Below are positions 34,470 to 46,445 of a stretch of 64,000 bases of DNA, one piece after another. This DNA comes from Paraescarpia echinospica. Taxonomy: Eukaryota > Annelida > Polychaeta > Sabellida > Siboglinidae. The stretch's first letter is position 1. Every line of letters begins with the position of its first letter. The DNA lies in NCBI GenBank assembly GCA_020002185.1, contig CM034538.1:68298211-68362210 (forward strand), written 5' to 3'. The notes under the pieces were generated by a model, which was not told the origin of the DNA, did not search any database, and was given only the letters and a program-made list of their open reading frames with translations. A program made the translations under genes and the position numbers.

Positions 34470-35640
34470 ATAGTTACAACCTAATTATGGTGAATACCTC
34501 ACGTGTGATCAGTTAGGCTTGAATCAGTTAATTATGGTGAATACATCACATGTGATCAGTTACGCTTGAATCAGTTAATTATGGTGAATACATCACATGT
34601 GATCAGTTAGGCTTGAATCAGTTAATTATGGTGAATACATCACATGTGATCAGTTAGGCTTGAATCAGTTAATTATGGTGAATACATCACATGTGATCAG
34701 TTAGGCTTGAATCAGTTAATTATGGTGAATACATCACATGTGATCAGTTAGGCTTGAATCAGTTAATTATGGTGAATACATCACATGTGATCAGTTAGGC
34801 TTGAATCAGTTAATTATGGTGAATACATCACATGTGATCAGTTAGGCTTGAATCAGTTAATTATGGTGAATACATCACATGTGATCAGTTAGGCTTGAAT
34901 CAGTTAATTATGGTGAATACATCACATGTGATCAGTTAGGCTTGAATCAGTTAATTATGGTGAATACATCACATGTGATCAGTTAGGCTTGAATCAGTTA
35001 ATTATGGTGAATACATCACATGTGATCAGTTACGCTTGAATCAGTTAATTATGGTGAATACATCACATGTGATCAGTTAGGCTTGAATCAGTTAATTATG
35101 GTGAATACATCACATGTGATCAGTTAGGCTTGAATCAGTTAATTATGGTGAATACATCACATGTGATCAGTTAGGCTTGAATCAGTTAATTATGGTGAAT
35201 ACATCACATGTGATCAGTTAGGCTTGTTAATCAGTGTGAATTAGGCTTGAATCAGTTAATTATGGTGAATACATCACATGTGATCAGTTAGGCTTGAATC
35301 AGTTAATTATGGTGAATACATCACATGTGATCAGTTAGGCTTGAATCAGTTAATTATGGTGAATACATCACATGTGATCAGTTAGGCTTGAATCAGTTAA
35401 TTATGGTGAATACATCACATGTGATCAGTTAGGCTTGAATCAGTTAATTATGGTGAATACATCACATGTGATCAGTTAGGCTTGAATCAGTTAATTATGG
35501 TGAATACATCACATGTGATCAGTTAGGCTTGAATCAGTTAATTATGGTGAATACATCACGTGTGATCAGTTAGGCTTAAAACAGTTAATTATGGTAAATA
35601 CATCACATGTGATCAGGTAGGCTTGAATCAGTTAATTAGT
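34470..35640. repeat. 47-bp minisatellite, about 25 homogeneous copies
   Basis: The unit contains AATACATCACATGTGATCAG and TTAGGCTTGAATCAGTTAAT, with a perfect 12-bp palindrome ATCACATGTGAT. Internal copies are almost identical; two carry TACGCTTG for TAGGCTTG. One unit near 35220 is rearranged. The first unit (about 34500) and one near 35560 carry CACGTG in place of CACATG. Confidence 0.97.
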
Positions 35641-36454
35641 GAGTCTTAAATCACAAAAGTTAACACCAGGTTATTTCATGCAGACAATTCAAAATGTTTA
35701 ATTAAAACGTCCAATTACAGTGCCCGCATCAAGAGATATCTGTGGTCCACACAAGGACAGTGAAGTATCACTTCAGTGACCAGTCACCCAGAAGGCAGAC
35801 AGGAGGGCGTGCAGAAGCAACATTAATAAAATAGCTAGATGTTTGAATAAGCAACTGGTTTTCTTTTCCTTTGTTTGTGGTTTTTGGCCATCTTGTTACA
35901 CCCTGTTACATCCTGTTACATCTTGTTACATCTTGTTACATATTGTTACATCTTGTTACATCTAATTAAAATAAAGAAGACCAAATAGAAGCTATTAAAA
36001 CAACAAGTTTATTAAATATTATAAATTCTACAAAATTATAAAGTTGACTCAAATACTAAAATTCACCTTTTATGAGATTTCTTAGAAAGATCACATGTTT
36101 GCATCATATTTGTGAGTCAAGATTTCAGTGTCTTGGATTATCCCCTGTTGCCTAAGTGATGCATGTTAAACAAATTAACAAGGCAGTGGGGTATTCCACT
36201 CTTTCTAGATCTTAAATTTACATAAACATCCACTTTCCCAACTACTTAAATAGAACACTTGGAAACACATCTTGTATTACCATGGATGTCTGTGGACAAC
36301 TGTGAAGAGAGATATATGCAACTAATGATGAGACGTGGCAGGAACATGAGCTGTCCTTGATCACATAACAAACACAACGATTTGGCTACTATAGTCAAGA
36401 TGCAATGAAATGAACCAGCTGCCAGAGTTTAGAACATAAACACATGTTGATCAA
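35641..36454. other. Intronic unique DNA with an 11-bp repeat
   Basis: At 35896-35962 about six copies of an 11-bp CATCTTGTTAC-type repeat occur. The rest is AT-rich without features I can name. Confidence 0.5.
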
Positions 36455-36540
36455 AGCAAGAGGGTGGCCACGAACACAGTGGATTGCTGGTGCCACAGGG
36501 ACAAAAAGAATTCACAACATCACACCTGCCCAGGTCCCCC
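36455..36540 (+). mobile_element. Possible LINE C-terminal remnant
   Basis: Plus-strand translation gives ARGWPRTQWIAGATGTKRIH then NITPAQV, resembling the RGRPRTxWIDxV block at the end of many non-LTR retrotransposon ORF2 proteins. The similarity is short and decayed. Confidence 0.35.
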
Positions 36541-37965
36541 ACCTTGATGCTGAATGAAGGCTAAATGTCACCAAGACACTTCCTGTCAATGGCAGATAGA
36601 CACAAGTAAAAAATAAGCACATAAACAAACCTAAAATTATGTATCACTTGTATTTCCACTGTATTTCCACTGTATTTCCACTGTAATTTTATTTCTTGAT
36701 AATCAAATGATAGTCAAATGATTTTTGGCAAATCTAGAATTATATTTGTTGGAACCACGTTTATTATCTTCCACCAGGTACAAGCAACAGTAAGTGATGG
36801 TGATAACAAGCCATATGCCTTCAGAGAGACATCCAATATACAAGCCGTCAAGATAATTAATTACTCATGGTTCCAGATTTCTTTGCAAATTCCGCAGACA
36901 ATTCCACATTAAACAAAGACGCCCTTCAAGCAGTCAATTATCATGCCTTACATTACCCAACTATGTGGTGAAGGGAATCGCAGGTGTCCTGTCTAGTTAA
37001 TTATAACCTTCTCAACAGAGGCTCCCTCTATGACTACAAGAAGACAAGACTGGACCCACCTATCCGTGTCATTGGCCAACAAAGACAAATGAGTGGAGCT
37101 GCTGAGAACAAGGGACTAGACACTTAGACTCCCACGCCCACGCCTTTGAAGTCTAAACCAAACTCAGCAGAGACGAACAACAACGACAACAACGACCACA
37201 AATCACGACTTCAAATAGCCGCGGTGACGTCCGATGACAGCTACAGTGTTCACAATGATATATTCACATGATATATCAAAGTTCTCAACCAGCGTTAGAC
37301 TAAAAAAGCCATCATCATCGCAAGGAACACAGGTGTAAAAACACCATAGCGTGACCAGTGGACAATCGCGGCTACAGTTATCTATCGCCAATATATTATT
37401 CTCAATTTAACTTTCTTTGTGGTTTATGTTAATAAAGTTTGGTAAAACTAAACACATCATAGTGCAAAGTTTGAAGCTGTATAACCGAGTCAGGCAGACG
37501 TCTTGAAATATGGTATTTGACAATATCTTTAATAACAAAGTGAGTGACCCCCCATGCATTTATATGTGAATCCGTTTTCTTTGAGAATACACCTGGAAAT
37601 GTACTATTTTGGCGGCCATCACAAAGACACAGCAGTTCAGACCATGAAGTACATTTTGGCGGTATGAGCACCAGGTTAAAGTGCAACATTTCAGTTTATA
37701 ATGATACCAGCTGCAAGCTGACCAGTGTAACGAATCCATGTAAGTAAATCGGTTGTTCAGTTGTTGGAGACTGAATTGACCCACCAGAAGAATTTAAAGT
37801 TTTGAGAAAACAACACTTTTTCTGATGACATACATATCTTTGGAGCAACAGAAATAGAACCATTTGAACTCTGAAACAAATCTTGAAACTAGAACAAAGG
37901 TATAATGATACAGAAATGAGCTCAGAGAAAAGGGTGAAATAATGGTAAAGCAAGACGCAAAAGTA
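36541..37965. other. Intronic unique DNA
   Basis: A short 12-bp GTATTTCCACT repeat (three to four copies) lies at 36650-36685. Homeodomain-like TAATTAATTA words occur near 36855 and TAGTTAATTATAA near 36990. No exon is supported; ORFs up to 86 residues lack recognisable domains. Confidence 0.4.
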
Positions 37966-38745
37966 TAATGATGAACACGTTGTTGAAGTAAAATGATGAA
38001 CACGTTGTTGAAGTAAAATGATGAACATGTTGTTGAAGTATAATGATGAACACATTGTTGAAGTAAAATGATGAACACGTTGTTGAAGTAAAATGATGAA
38101 CACGTTGTTGAAGTATAATGATGAACGCGTTGTTGAAGTATAATGATGAACGCGTTGTTGAAGTAAAATTATGAACACGTTGTTGAAGTATAATGATGAA
38201 CGCGTTGTTGAAGTAAAATTATGAACACGTTGTTGAAGTATAATGATGAACACGTTGTTGAAGTATAATGATGAACACGTTGTTGAAGTATAATGATGAA
38301 CACGTTGTTGAAGTATAAAGATGAACATGTTGTTGAAGTATAATGATGAACACGTTGTTGAAGTATAAAGATGAACACGTTGTTGAAGTATAATGATGAA
38401 CACGTTGTTGAAGTATAAAGATGAACACGTTGTTGAAGTAAAATGATGAACACGTTGTTGAAGTATAATGATGAACACGTTGTTGAAGTATAATGATGAA
38501 CACGTTGTTGAAGTATAATGATGAACACGTTGTTGAAGTAAAATGATGAACACTTTGTTGAAGTATAATGATGAACACGTTGTTGAAGTATAATGATGAA
38601 CATGTTGTTGAAGTATAATGATGAAAACGTTGTTGAAGTAAAATGATGAACACGTTGTTGAAGTATAATGATGAACACGTTGTTGAAGTATAATGATGAA
38701 CACGTTGTTGAAGTATAATGATGAACACGTTGTTGAAGTAAAATG
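37966..38745. repeat. 25-bp minisatellite, 31 copies, 22 with an ACGTG core
   Basis: Thirty-one copies of a 25-bp unit with ATGATGAACACGTTGTTG. In 22 copies the sequence CACGTT is intact, giving AACGTG on the minus strand; nine copies have CATGT, CACAT, CGCGT, CACTT or AACGT instead. Three copies make 75 bp, so a 390-residue minus-strand ORF (25-residue repeat) results. It is an artefact of the unit. Confidence 0.97.
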
Positions 38746-39084
38746 CGTTATCAGCTCGTCTGAAGGAAGCTCCACCAAGGAAATAAAAGCAAGAAGTTGT
38801 CTAGCAACATCAACAAAAACATGACTACAGCAACCAAGATGAAGCTGTTTGACAGGCTGTTTTAACATACAGCTATGAATGCTGAATCTTCCAGAGAGAG
38901 AGACGACTGTAAGCTTATGAGATTAAATGTCTTTGGATGTCTCCAAAAATATCCTACAACCAATGCATTTGAAATCAAACCATCAAAGACATGGTAGGAT
39001 CTCCCAACGAGTGTAGGATACAGTTAAAAGAAGACAATTACATTGGTATCACCACAGCAGCTTTGCTGAAGACATTCTAATGTG
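38746..39084. other. Intronic DNA before LINE scar
   Basis: May include decayed LINE sequence continuous with the next feature, but the reading frame is broken and I cannot support it further. Confidence 0.35.
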
Positions 39085-39150
39085 AAAGGACGAAGACCCG
39101 AGAAAGACCAAGACAAATGTGGCTGAGTGACATCAAAGAATGGACTTTTC
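39085..39150 (+). mobile_element. LINE C-terminal remnant
   Basis: Plus-strand translation reads RERPRQMWLSDIKEWT, close to the GRGRPRQxWLDDIKEWT block at the C-terminal end of many non-LTR retrotransposon ORF2 proteins. The upstream frame is broken. It ends about 90 bp before the 38-bp minisatellite. Confidence 0.5.
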
Positions 39151-39240
39151 ATCATTCAACAAATGTTTTGATAAAGATATCTTCGCACAACTTTATTTAA
39201 AATTACGCTCCATTTTTCACAGCATTCTAATAAAGAAACA

Positions 39241-39605
39241 TGACCAGCAGGCCCTGGCAGGACACAGATGAGTGCTGACCACCAGCAGACCCTGGCAGGA
39301 CACAGATGAGTGCTGACCACCAGCAGGCCCTGGCAGGACACATATGAGTGCTGACCACCGGCAGGCACTGGCAGGACACAGATGAGTACTGACCACCAGC
39401 AGGCCCTGGCAGGACACAGATGAATGCTGACCACCAGCAGGCCCTGGCAGGACACATATGAGTGCTGACCACCAGCAGGCACTGGCAGGACACAGATGAG
39501 TACTGACCACCAGCAGGCCCTGGCAGGACACAGATGAATGCTGACCACCAGCAGGCGAGACCCTGGCAGGACAGAAATGAGTGCTGACTACCAGCAGGCG
39601 AGACC
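39241..39605. repeat. 38-bp minisatellite
   Basis: About 9.5 copies with GGCCCTGGCAGGACACAGAT and GAGTGCTGACCACCAGCA. Two-unit variants (CACATATGAG, GGCACTGG, GAGTACTG) recur in order, showing block duplication. The last two units have an insertion (CAGGCGAGACCC). GC content is far above the surroundings. Minus-strand ORFs of 104-149 residues are artefacts. Confidence 0.95.
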
Positions 39606-40126
39606 CTGGCAGAAGAAAGAGGAGACAATGGATGGATCGTCTCTGAGAGGCTCTTCATGGGCAAACAGCAGGTCACTTGACATCTGAGTTATGTGTGCTG
39701 TGCTGTGCGTGGTCGCACTGAAGTGGTCACTTCTAAATCACAGATTGCACTACTTATCACCGTTGTACACGCCGGTGGTGTGGGCAGGAGTGGGCTCTCA
39801 ATGCACACCGGTCATTGTTCAGCGGCGGCGCGGCGGCACACAAGTGTGGTGTTGAGATAACGACAGGCGGCTGATGCAGGCGTTGACCACTGAGACATGA
39901 CACATCAATCGAGACTCGGAAGCAGAGAAGTCATCCATACTCGCATCACTTAGTGCAACGACACACAGAATCAGCCCCGGTGTAGAATCGCACACACATA
40001 ACAAGAGAATCACGGGGCAGCGCAATCACGGACGGCATTAAAACTACTGGTCAATGGTCAGAGATATGTGATAAGATAAACGGGAAGTACAAAGGATATG
40101 ACAGGTCACTGGTCAAAGATAGAATC
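39606..40126. other. Intronic unique DNA, relatively GC-rich
   Basis: Higher GC and CpG (for example GCGGCGGCGCGGCGGC near 39822) than the window average. The 68-residue ORF at 39819-40025 shows no domain. A regulatory block is possible. Confidence 0.35.
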
Positions 40127-40430
40127 AATCAATTCACTTTATTGTCCTAGGAAGGATATTTGTTTTACATCTCATGATCTCATAAAATATAATGTGAAAA
40201 ACATACATGTTAGATGTGCATATACACGTATGTAAAGTATAAATCTAATCAAAGCAGAGCACAGTTATCAATATCACTGGTTCAACATTCTGATCGCCGT
40301 AGGCACAAAGCTCTTGTTGTACAGAACTTTCTTGCATTTCAAGCACCAAAACCTCCAACCAGATGGAAGAACATAGAGATGAGATACACAGGAAATAAAA
40401 AAGGTCTTGCTTGCATCTGAATTTAGCATA
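40127..40430 (-). mobile_element. 5'-truncated LINE 3' end
   Basis: Minus-strand translation gives SGWRFWCLKCKKVLYNKS then FVPTAIRMLNQ and a stop at 40276-40274. The SFVPTAIRxLN end is a familiar C-terminus of a non-LTR retrotransposon ORF2. A short 3' UTR follows, ending with GGACAATAAAGTGAATTGAT, a usual 3' terminus with AATAAA. Only the 3' 300 bp are present, typical of 5' truncation on insertion. Confidence 0.72.
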
Positions 40431-40809
40431 ACGGTGAATAGACTGGATGGCAGACCTGGTTTAATTTACTTATGTGTTGTTAGTTTGTAGATCTACACAT
40501 TATTTAATGTAAAACTAGTTTGTTTTACTTATTTTCCTTCATTTCAAACATGTCCACTTTTGTGGTGGAGAAGTCTTCTGAAACAGTGAAACTGCATACA
40601 CCGTGTAGTCTTCTGGAGTTAGGAATCAGGAAATGTCTGTCCCATTTACATCATTTATGTACAAAAATATTGATTATAATTTCAGTTATACTATAAGTCT
40701 CCATAACAAATATTTGATGAAGATTATATAAATTTGAGCAGTTGTTTGCAATGCTATGCATGTTTTCTACTAAAACAATAGAGCAGAGAAATCATGCAGG
40801 AATAGAAAC
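40431..40809. other. Intronic AT-rich DNA
   Basis: No feature seen. Confidence 0.5.
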
Positions 40810-41580
40810 GGAGAAGAATCTTCTGGAGCAGTGGTGGTGGATGGACAACTGGAGTAGTTCAGCAGAAGTTCTCTTGGAGCAATGACCAGAAAAACCCTAC
40901 TGTAACAGTGATGTTGTAGAGCAGCATGGAGCCCAAATCCTGGAGGAGTGATGGAGAGAATTCTTCCGGAGTCAAAGAAGTGGAAACTTTTGCAGAAATG
41001 ATGAAGCAGAACCCACTGGAGCAGACAAAACCTCCCAACATCACCGGGAAGGAAAACCTCCTGGAGCAGACAAAGAACCTCCCAACATCAACAGGAAGGA
41101 AACCTCTTGGAGCAGACAAAACCTCCCAACATGACCGGGAAGGAAAACCTCCTGGAGCAGACATAGAACCTCCCAACATCACCAGGAAGGAAAACCTCCT
41201 GGAGCAGACATAGAACCTCCCAACATCACCAGGAAGGAAAACCTCCTGGAGCAGACATAGAAACTCCCAACATCATCAGGAATTAAACCTCTCGGAGCAG
41301 ACAAAACCTCCCAACATCACCGTGAATAAAAACCTCCTGGAGCAGACACAGAACCTCCCAACATCACCAGGAAGGAAAGATGTAGAACCTCCTAACATCA
41401 CCGGGAAAGAAAACCTCTCGGAGCAGACAAAACCTCTCAACATCACTGAGAATGAAAACCTCCCGGAGCAGACATACAACCTCCCAACATCATTGGGAAG
41501 GAAACCTCCTAGAGCAAACATAGAACCTCCCAAAATAACTGGGAAGGAAAACCTCCCGGAGCAGAAGGAAGCATCCTAGA
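40810..41580. repeat. 47-bp minisatellite with a graded degenerate left part
   Basis: About 12 clear copies from 41015 on of a 47-bp unit with CTCCTGGAGCAGACATAGAA and CCTCCCAACATCACC. To the left, down to about 40810, are increasingly diverged relatives (TCTTCTGGAGCAG, CTCTTGGAGCAA, TCCTGGAGGAG), so one edge has kept ancestral units. Open frames on both strands are by-products. Confidence 0.93.
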
Positions 41581-42643
41581 GCCACAGTGAGCCTGGTGTT
41601 GTGGAGCTGATAGAGCAGGTCTGGCAGAGATAACTGAGACAGAGGCGGCGGCATGAGGCGGAAAATACAATGCAAATCAAGTCCATTACTGGGTGCGTCG
41701 TTTGCCATACATCCTGTGTGCAGTGGAGCTGACGTTCTCGCCCGTCGACCCGCATACCAATGGCGCACGCAAATGGAACACGGTGGCAAGCAACATTGCC
41801 ATAAACAAAAGAAATCAGGCAAATGTGCCAAGTCCCCGACATGTTATACCCGCCATCTAATCACGCCGTGCAAATTAGCATATTGGTAATTGGTGCGTAC
41901 GGTTTCCTCCAATTATTGGATTATAGTTCGAAATTAAATTTCACGTCAAACTATTACCGCCGGATAGAGTGAACCTTTCATCTCGTCGCGAAATGGAATA
42001 ATATCATTTGTTCTGAGCGAATGCAATTTGCTGGTTCAAGTGGGAAGACGAGGCAATATTTAAAATGGTGTAATGGATATGCTTTCAGTGCGCAAACATA
42101 TTATTTCTGTTAGTTTGTCCGATTCTGCGGCAGGAACTGTAATTGTGTTCGGATGCATATGATAATTGAAGACAACACCTGTTATTTTTCTCTACAATTT
42201 TATAAGTTGATATTTCAACTTTGCTCCGTAACTGGCTGGATTTTATTATACGTCTTGGATTTATTTCGACAGTTTTTGTCAGCTTAATTTTGAAATATAT
42301 GAAATATAAATTAAAGAACAACAGCAGTTTGTGCACCATAAAATAAATTGCAATCCTGAGCAAGTATAAAAACTTTACTCTCAAACCTATTTCACTATTT
42401 TAAAGTAACTGAATATCATTTAATAAGAATGCATCCAATTTGTAAAAGACTTACAGATGTAACAAAAAAGTATATAGTTCTAATTTGTTAAACATTCTGT
42501 TGGTGCACTGAAGTATTTGCCAGGTAATATTAGAGTAATATTCATTTATATTCAATGTGATAGTTATATGAAAATGTTACACAATAACTTCCGCTGACAT
42601 CAAGGTTGACTTAGTAACCTTAGTAACTCAGGATTTTTAACAA
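41581..42643. other. Intronic unique DNA, candidate regulatory block
   Basis: From about 41640 to 42060 composition is balanced and CpG-containing, with ATTAGCATATTGGTAATTGG and CAATTATTGGATTATAG (SOX- and homeodomain-like words). It resembles conserved noncoding DNA near developmental genes. The rest is AT-rich. No exon found. Confidence 0.4.
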
Positions 42644-42995
42644 GATTTAACAAGATTGCCATCCAGAAAATTAACTCTACATGGCAGGTGGACAAGGAAG
42701 CCTTTTGGCTTATTGAGAGTCCAACACTTTTTATACATGTATCCCACCCTTTTAAGGTATGTGTCAATTTTATTTTAAAACATATTCACGCTACTAGCAC
42801 CAACACAATCAACATATAATCTGTTCCATTCATTTACAATCTTTTGTGAGAATGAGAACTTTCTTAATCTAATCTACACTGCTCCTTTGCTAATGTAACT
42901 TAATGTCCTCTGGTCCTTCTATCTTTCTTAACTGAGAAAAAAATATTTCTATCAATATTTTCATAATCATTCAATATTTTAAACACTTCATATTC
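42644..42995 (-). mobile_element. Solo 3' end of the CR1-like LINE
   Basis: Highly similar to 56405-56760: same CAAGATTTAACAAGATTGCC terminus, GGACAAGGAAGCCTTTTGGC, and the region that on the minus strand encodes the ORF2 end (blocks like QCRxDxRKxSFSQ and NMFKNKIDTYLK). The 3' terminus carries a short tandem (TCTTGTTAAA)n tail. The copy is 5'-truncated near 42995. Confidence 0.85.
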
Positions 42996-43984
42996 ACTCT
43001 CCAGGAGTAAGAGGTATAATACCTAATAATGTTTTAGCTTAAAAGCATATGAAATGTTTATATAGACAGACTCTATATTATAATTTGAACACTGTGAACC
43101 ACTGCTTGTTTATGCAATTTGACAGTTATCTGTTCAATTTGAATATTTCAACTAGAATATCTAGATCATATTTTGTCCCGAATGGCAGGATTAGATATGA
43201 ACAAATAACAGTTAAATTACATTAAAAATATAGGTTAATTGTTAAAACACAAAGATGTTACACAGATTTGTGTATACTCATAATACTACACTTATAATTG
43301 ATTTTACAATAAACATGATCGAAATGTGTGCCTTTAATTTACTGTACCACAACAAAATTAATAGAACTGCAGAAGAAGTTTTCTTTAGTCGAGTTCCATT
43401 TCTTCGAGTATTCCAAATTAATTCCAAAATTTAAATACATGAATAGGTAACAGTGCATAACCACTTTCATAATGCATCAACATTCATGCATGCTTTGTCA
43501 CGGAGAACCATTAATTTGTTGAAAACAAGTGCAGCAGTAAAAACTCAGAGTTATGCAAACAATGCCTGTGATCACAGGTCTTGAAACAACATGGCGCTTT
43601 CACAGGCAAGTAGATTCAAAGAAAGCCTCACTGTTTGTCTCTGCATTCAAGGGGCTACTACTTAAAACATTCTATGCCCTGCTGTTGTTGTTGCTGTGTG
43701 AGTTATGACTACCCAGTGACTGTATCAAAGCATCACGCAAGAAGGCCTAAATATATACAATAACACGCAGGTGTTGACTTTACAACTAGTTGTCAACAAT
43801 GGCTTGACAACAGCACCACACATGTAGATGGACACTTGACAAGAAAGACGAACAATAAGATTGCCACTCGGAGAGAAAAATCCCCAGATGGCAAATGGAC
43901 ATGGCAGCTTCTGGCTCTTGAAGACCGCATGGTTATCCATTTATAACAGATTATATACTTTGTAAATTTTGTTTTTAAACATAT
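42996..43984. other. Intronic AT-rich DNA
   Basis: No feature seen. A 71-residue minus ORF at 43725-43940 has no recognised domain. Confidence 0.45.
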
Positions 43985-44255
43985 TCACTCTGCTGGAAAG
44001 TTGAATGAACTAATCAAAGTTCGCTTGAAGGGAAACAAAAGGCAACTGTTTGGTTCTGTGCATCCAAGAGTTGATCAACACTAACCATTTGCAACTACAA
44101 TGTAGAATATTATGCCAGTAGTTTACTAGAAGAATCTTGTTGAAGACACAGAATATAAGTTGTACAGAGAGTGTCATTTTGACAGAAAGCCTAAAGTCAT
44201 GCATGTCTAATCATTCCAGTACGCCGGTCACTAAACTGGGGATACTCTATAGTCT
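43985..44255 (-). repeat. Dispersed interspersed repeat, copy 2
   Basis: Reverse-orientation relative of 9285-9520 (see that entry). The two copies differ at roughly a third of positions but keep order. Confidence 0.65.
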
Positions 44256-45285
44256 TGTTTACGATGCTCCGTAACCCATATATTTTAACCAACCATTTTT
44301 ACCATTTGTAATAGTATTTTCTCAGGTAATTATGCAACTTTCAAATGTGCTTTAATTGTAAATATAAAATATCATATCATGAATGAATGAAAGTTTATTC
44401 AACATACAACATAATACGTGCACAGTCTGGTGTGCTGCTGCTGCTGAAAGGACAGCTGAAGTCATAGACTTATATGTTACTCAATTAACAATTCACAAAT
44501 ATGTAGAAAGTAATGACAACTTGAATGCTTTTTAAATTGTGTTAAACTTGGAAGCTGAGTCAATTTATTTGCAAAATTGTTCCACGTTTTTTATACCTTC
44601 AACGGTGGATGACAGTAATAATAATTATACAGTAATAATCTTATTATTAAAACAAAATAAATTTGTGTGCACCCTTTCAACACTAAACTTTGGTTGTTTG
44701 CTACTTTTAACTACTTTAACTGTACTTTAATTATTTTCACAATTAAAAAATCACTACACATTACAGTAACTTTATCTGCCACAATAACTTTATACTTGTA
44801 TTCAATAAAAATGCAACTCATATGCAACTCGAATGTGACTATGACACCAAACATGCAAGCACTTATTTCCTTTGAAGTCCTTAGACAAAATCGCAAACTA
44901 ACATGGCACTGTTATAAATAAAACATTATCATCATCATCATTGTGCAGCCGTAGTATCCTGTGGTTAGGCGAAGGCGTCAGCATGTCGATTCCAAAACAT
45001 TATGGTATATATTAATTATAATTTAACGAAAGCTGGTATCATGTGTAAGTAAGAAACCAGAACCTCTAATGTGTTCAGGTGTGGAGCAACGATAAGATTC
45101 CCCACATGTCCACTCTTTCCATCTCTCTGTCCACCTCCCTCCCTCACCCCCTCTTTATTGCCCTCCAAGTGAATAACCTCCCAAGAACTCACACACGTCT
45201 CATGTGCATGCACTCACTCAATCACTAACACACTGACAGCTTGCAAAATGGTGGTCTCTTTTAAAAACAATTTACACATTGTGAG
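44256..45285. other. Intronic AT-rich DNA
   Basis: Contains GAATGAATGAAAGTTTATTC near 44380, which looks like a short retroposon tail read in reverse. Otherwise no feature. Confidence 0.4.
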
Positions 45286-45495
45286 TCCCAGGGGCAGATC
45301 TAGGATTTCATCAATGGTTGGGTGCAGCTACCCTGCACCCTTCTTTAAAACCAACAATCTCCAACTGTACCCCCTCGAGGCTCAACAAAAATCTCCAACT
45401 GCACCCTCACCCCCAACAAAACCCCCATTGATGATCTTTTCAAGCAAAACAAGGGGGCAGATGCCTACTATGCCCCTCGTTATTTGCACCTGAGT
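45286..45495. mobile_element. Possible decayed transposon ('GGGGCAGATCTAGGATTT' type)
   Basis: Begins CCAGGGGCAGATCTAGGATT, a start shared by a widespread class of short DNA elements with inverted GGGGCGGATCxAGG ends, and contains runs of C and A as usual. The expected right inverted end is weak (GCCCCTCGTTATTTGCACCTG). Confidence 0.35.
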
Positions 45496-46364
45496 CCATG
45501 GCAATAAAACAGTGCTTAGATCCACATAGTCACCTCATGTTAAAGACACATCACCTGAGGGCTTCTGATAGTTAATGTACTCAAATAAACAGTGCTGAAT
45601 TTAATACATTCTGCGGTTCCATTTGTGTGTTGAATTACTGTCGACACTACACATTGTACGCGTTATATAACCAGTGTCAGTTATCACAACAGAAAGTTTC
45701 AACTAAAGATATTCCCTGCCTTCTCAGTACCCATACTTGTCAGCCTATTATTGGAATAACCACATTCTTTAGGAAATCTTTATTACGCAACACTAAGGAA
45801 TTAAACATTGTCATAATGTGTAGAAAACAAGATAATTTCAATATACATATATATTATCGTGCTGGTTTTTATTTTAACTGTTTTTGTATTTACAAACGAC
45901 CGAAGACACAAAAGTGTGAGTACTGTTTTTATGAACAATCGAAATGTGAGGAAATGTCTACAGATGATAGTAATACTATACAGCCATTGAAAACTGTCAG
46001 GCCATTTTACTTTTCACACTCACTTACATCAATCCGCATTATGCTGTATATGAATGAAATGTAATTGTGCCACAGCCCTGTAATAAAAAGAAGCTGCTTA
46101 CAAAAGGAGACAATTTTGCGTGGTCGCCAGTTCTGGGGCCACTTTCCCTAGTACAATACCGTGCATCTACAACCAAGTTTCTGATAAAATAATTACAGTA
46201 ATTTTGCGGCCAGGTGCGGTTCTATGCAACGTACACGTCAACGATCCGTCATGTGCACAGACAGCCGTGTATCAAACAACAACTCTGCGAGACTGGTATG
46301 ACAGGGCCACCAATGGTTACTCAGTCACAACGCCTGATTTGGGTGTTTATTTCCACAAAAACTC
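45496..46364. other. Intronic DNA with unassigned ORF
   Basis: A plus-strand ORF of 145 residues lies at 45627-46064 with several cysteines, but no motif series I can name, no splice or start support and AT-rich codons. Probably chance or part of an unknown transposon. Confidence 0.35.
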
Positions 46365-46445
46365 CACTAGATGGATGGCAAGGAATCAAACCTTGCATAT
46401 GAAGATCGATCAACTGTCACGCGAATCTAACAGCGGGACACAGTG
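46365..46445 (-). mobile_element. Possible tRNA-derived SINE head
   Basis: On the minus strand GTGACAGTTGATCGATC is followed by AAGGTTTGATTCCTTGCCAT, with a B-box-like GGTTTGATTCC. The layout (GACAGT, GATCGA, then B box) resembles the SINE-like copies at 23640 and 54580, but the B-box flank differs. Confidence 0.4.

Noticed and set aside
37696..38868. 390-residue minus ORF with 25-residue repeat
   Set aside because: By-product of a 25-bp unit; no recognisable domain at either end.
45627..46064. 145-residue plus ORF with several cysteines
   Set aside because: No ordered zinc-finger or other motif; AT-rich, no exon signals.
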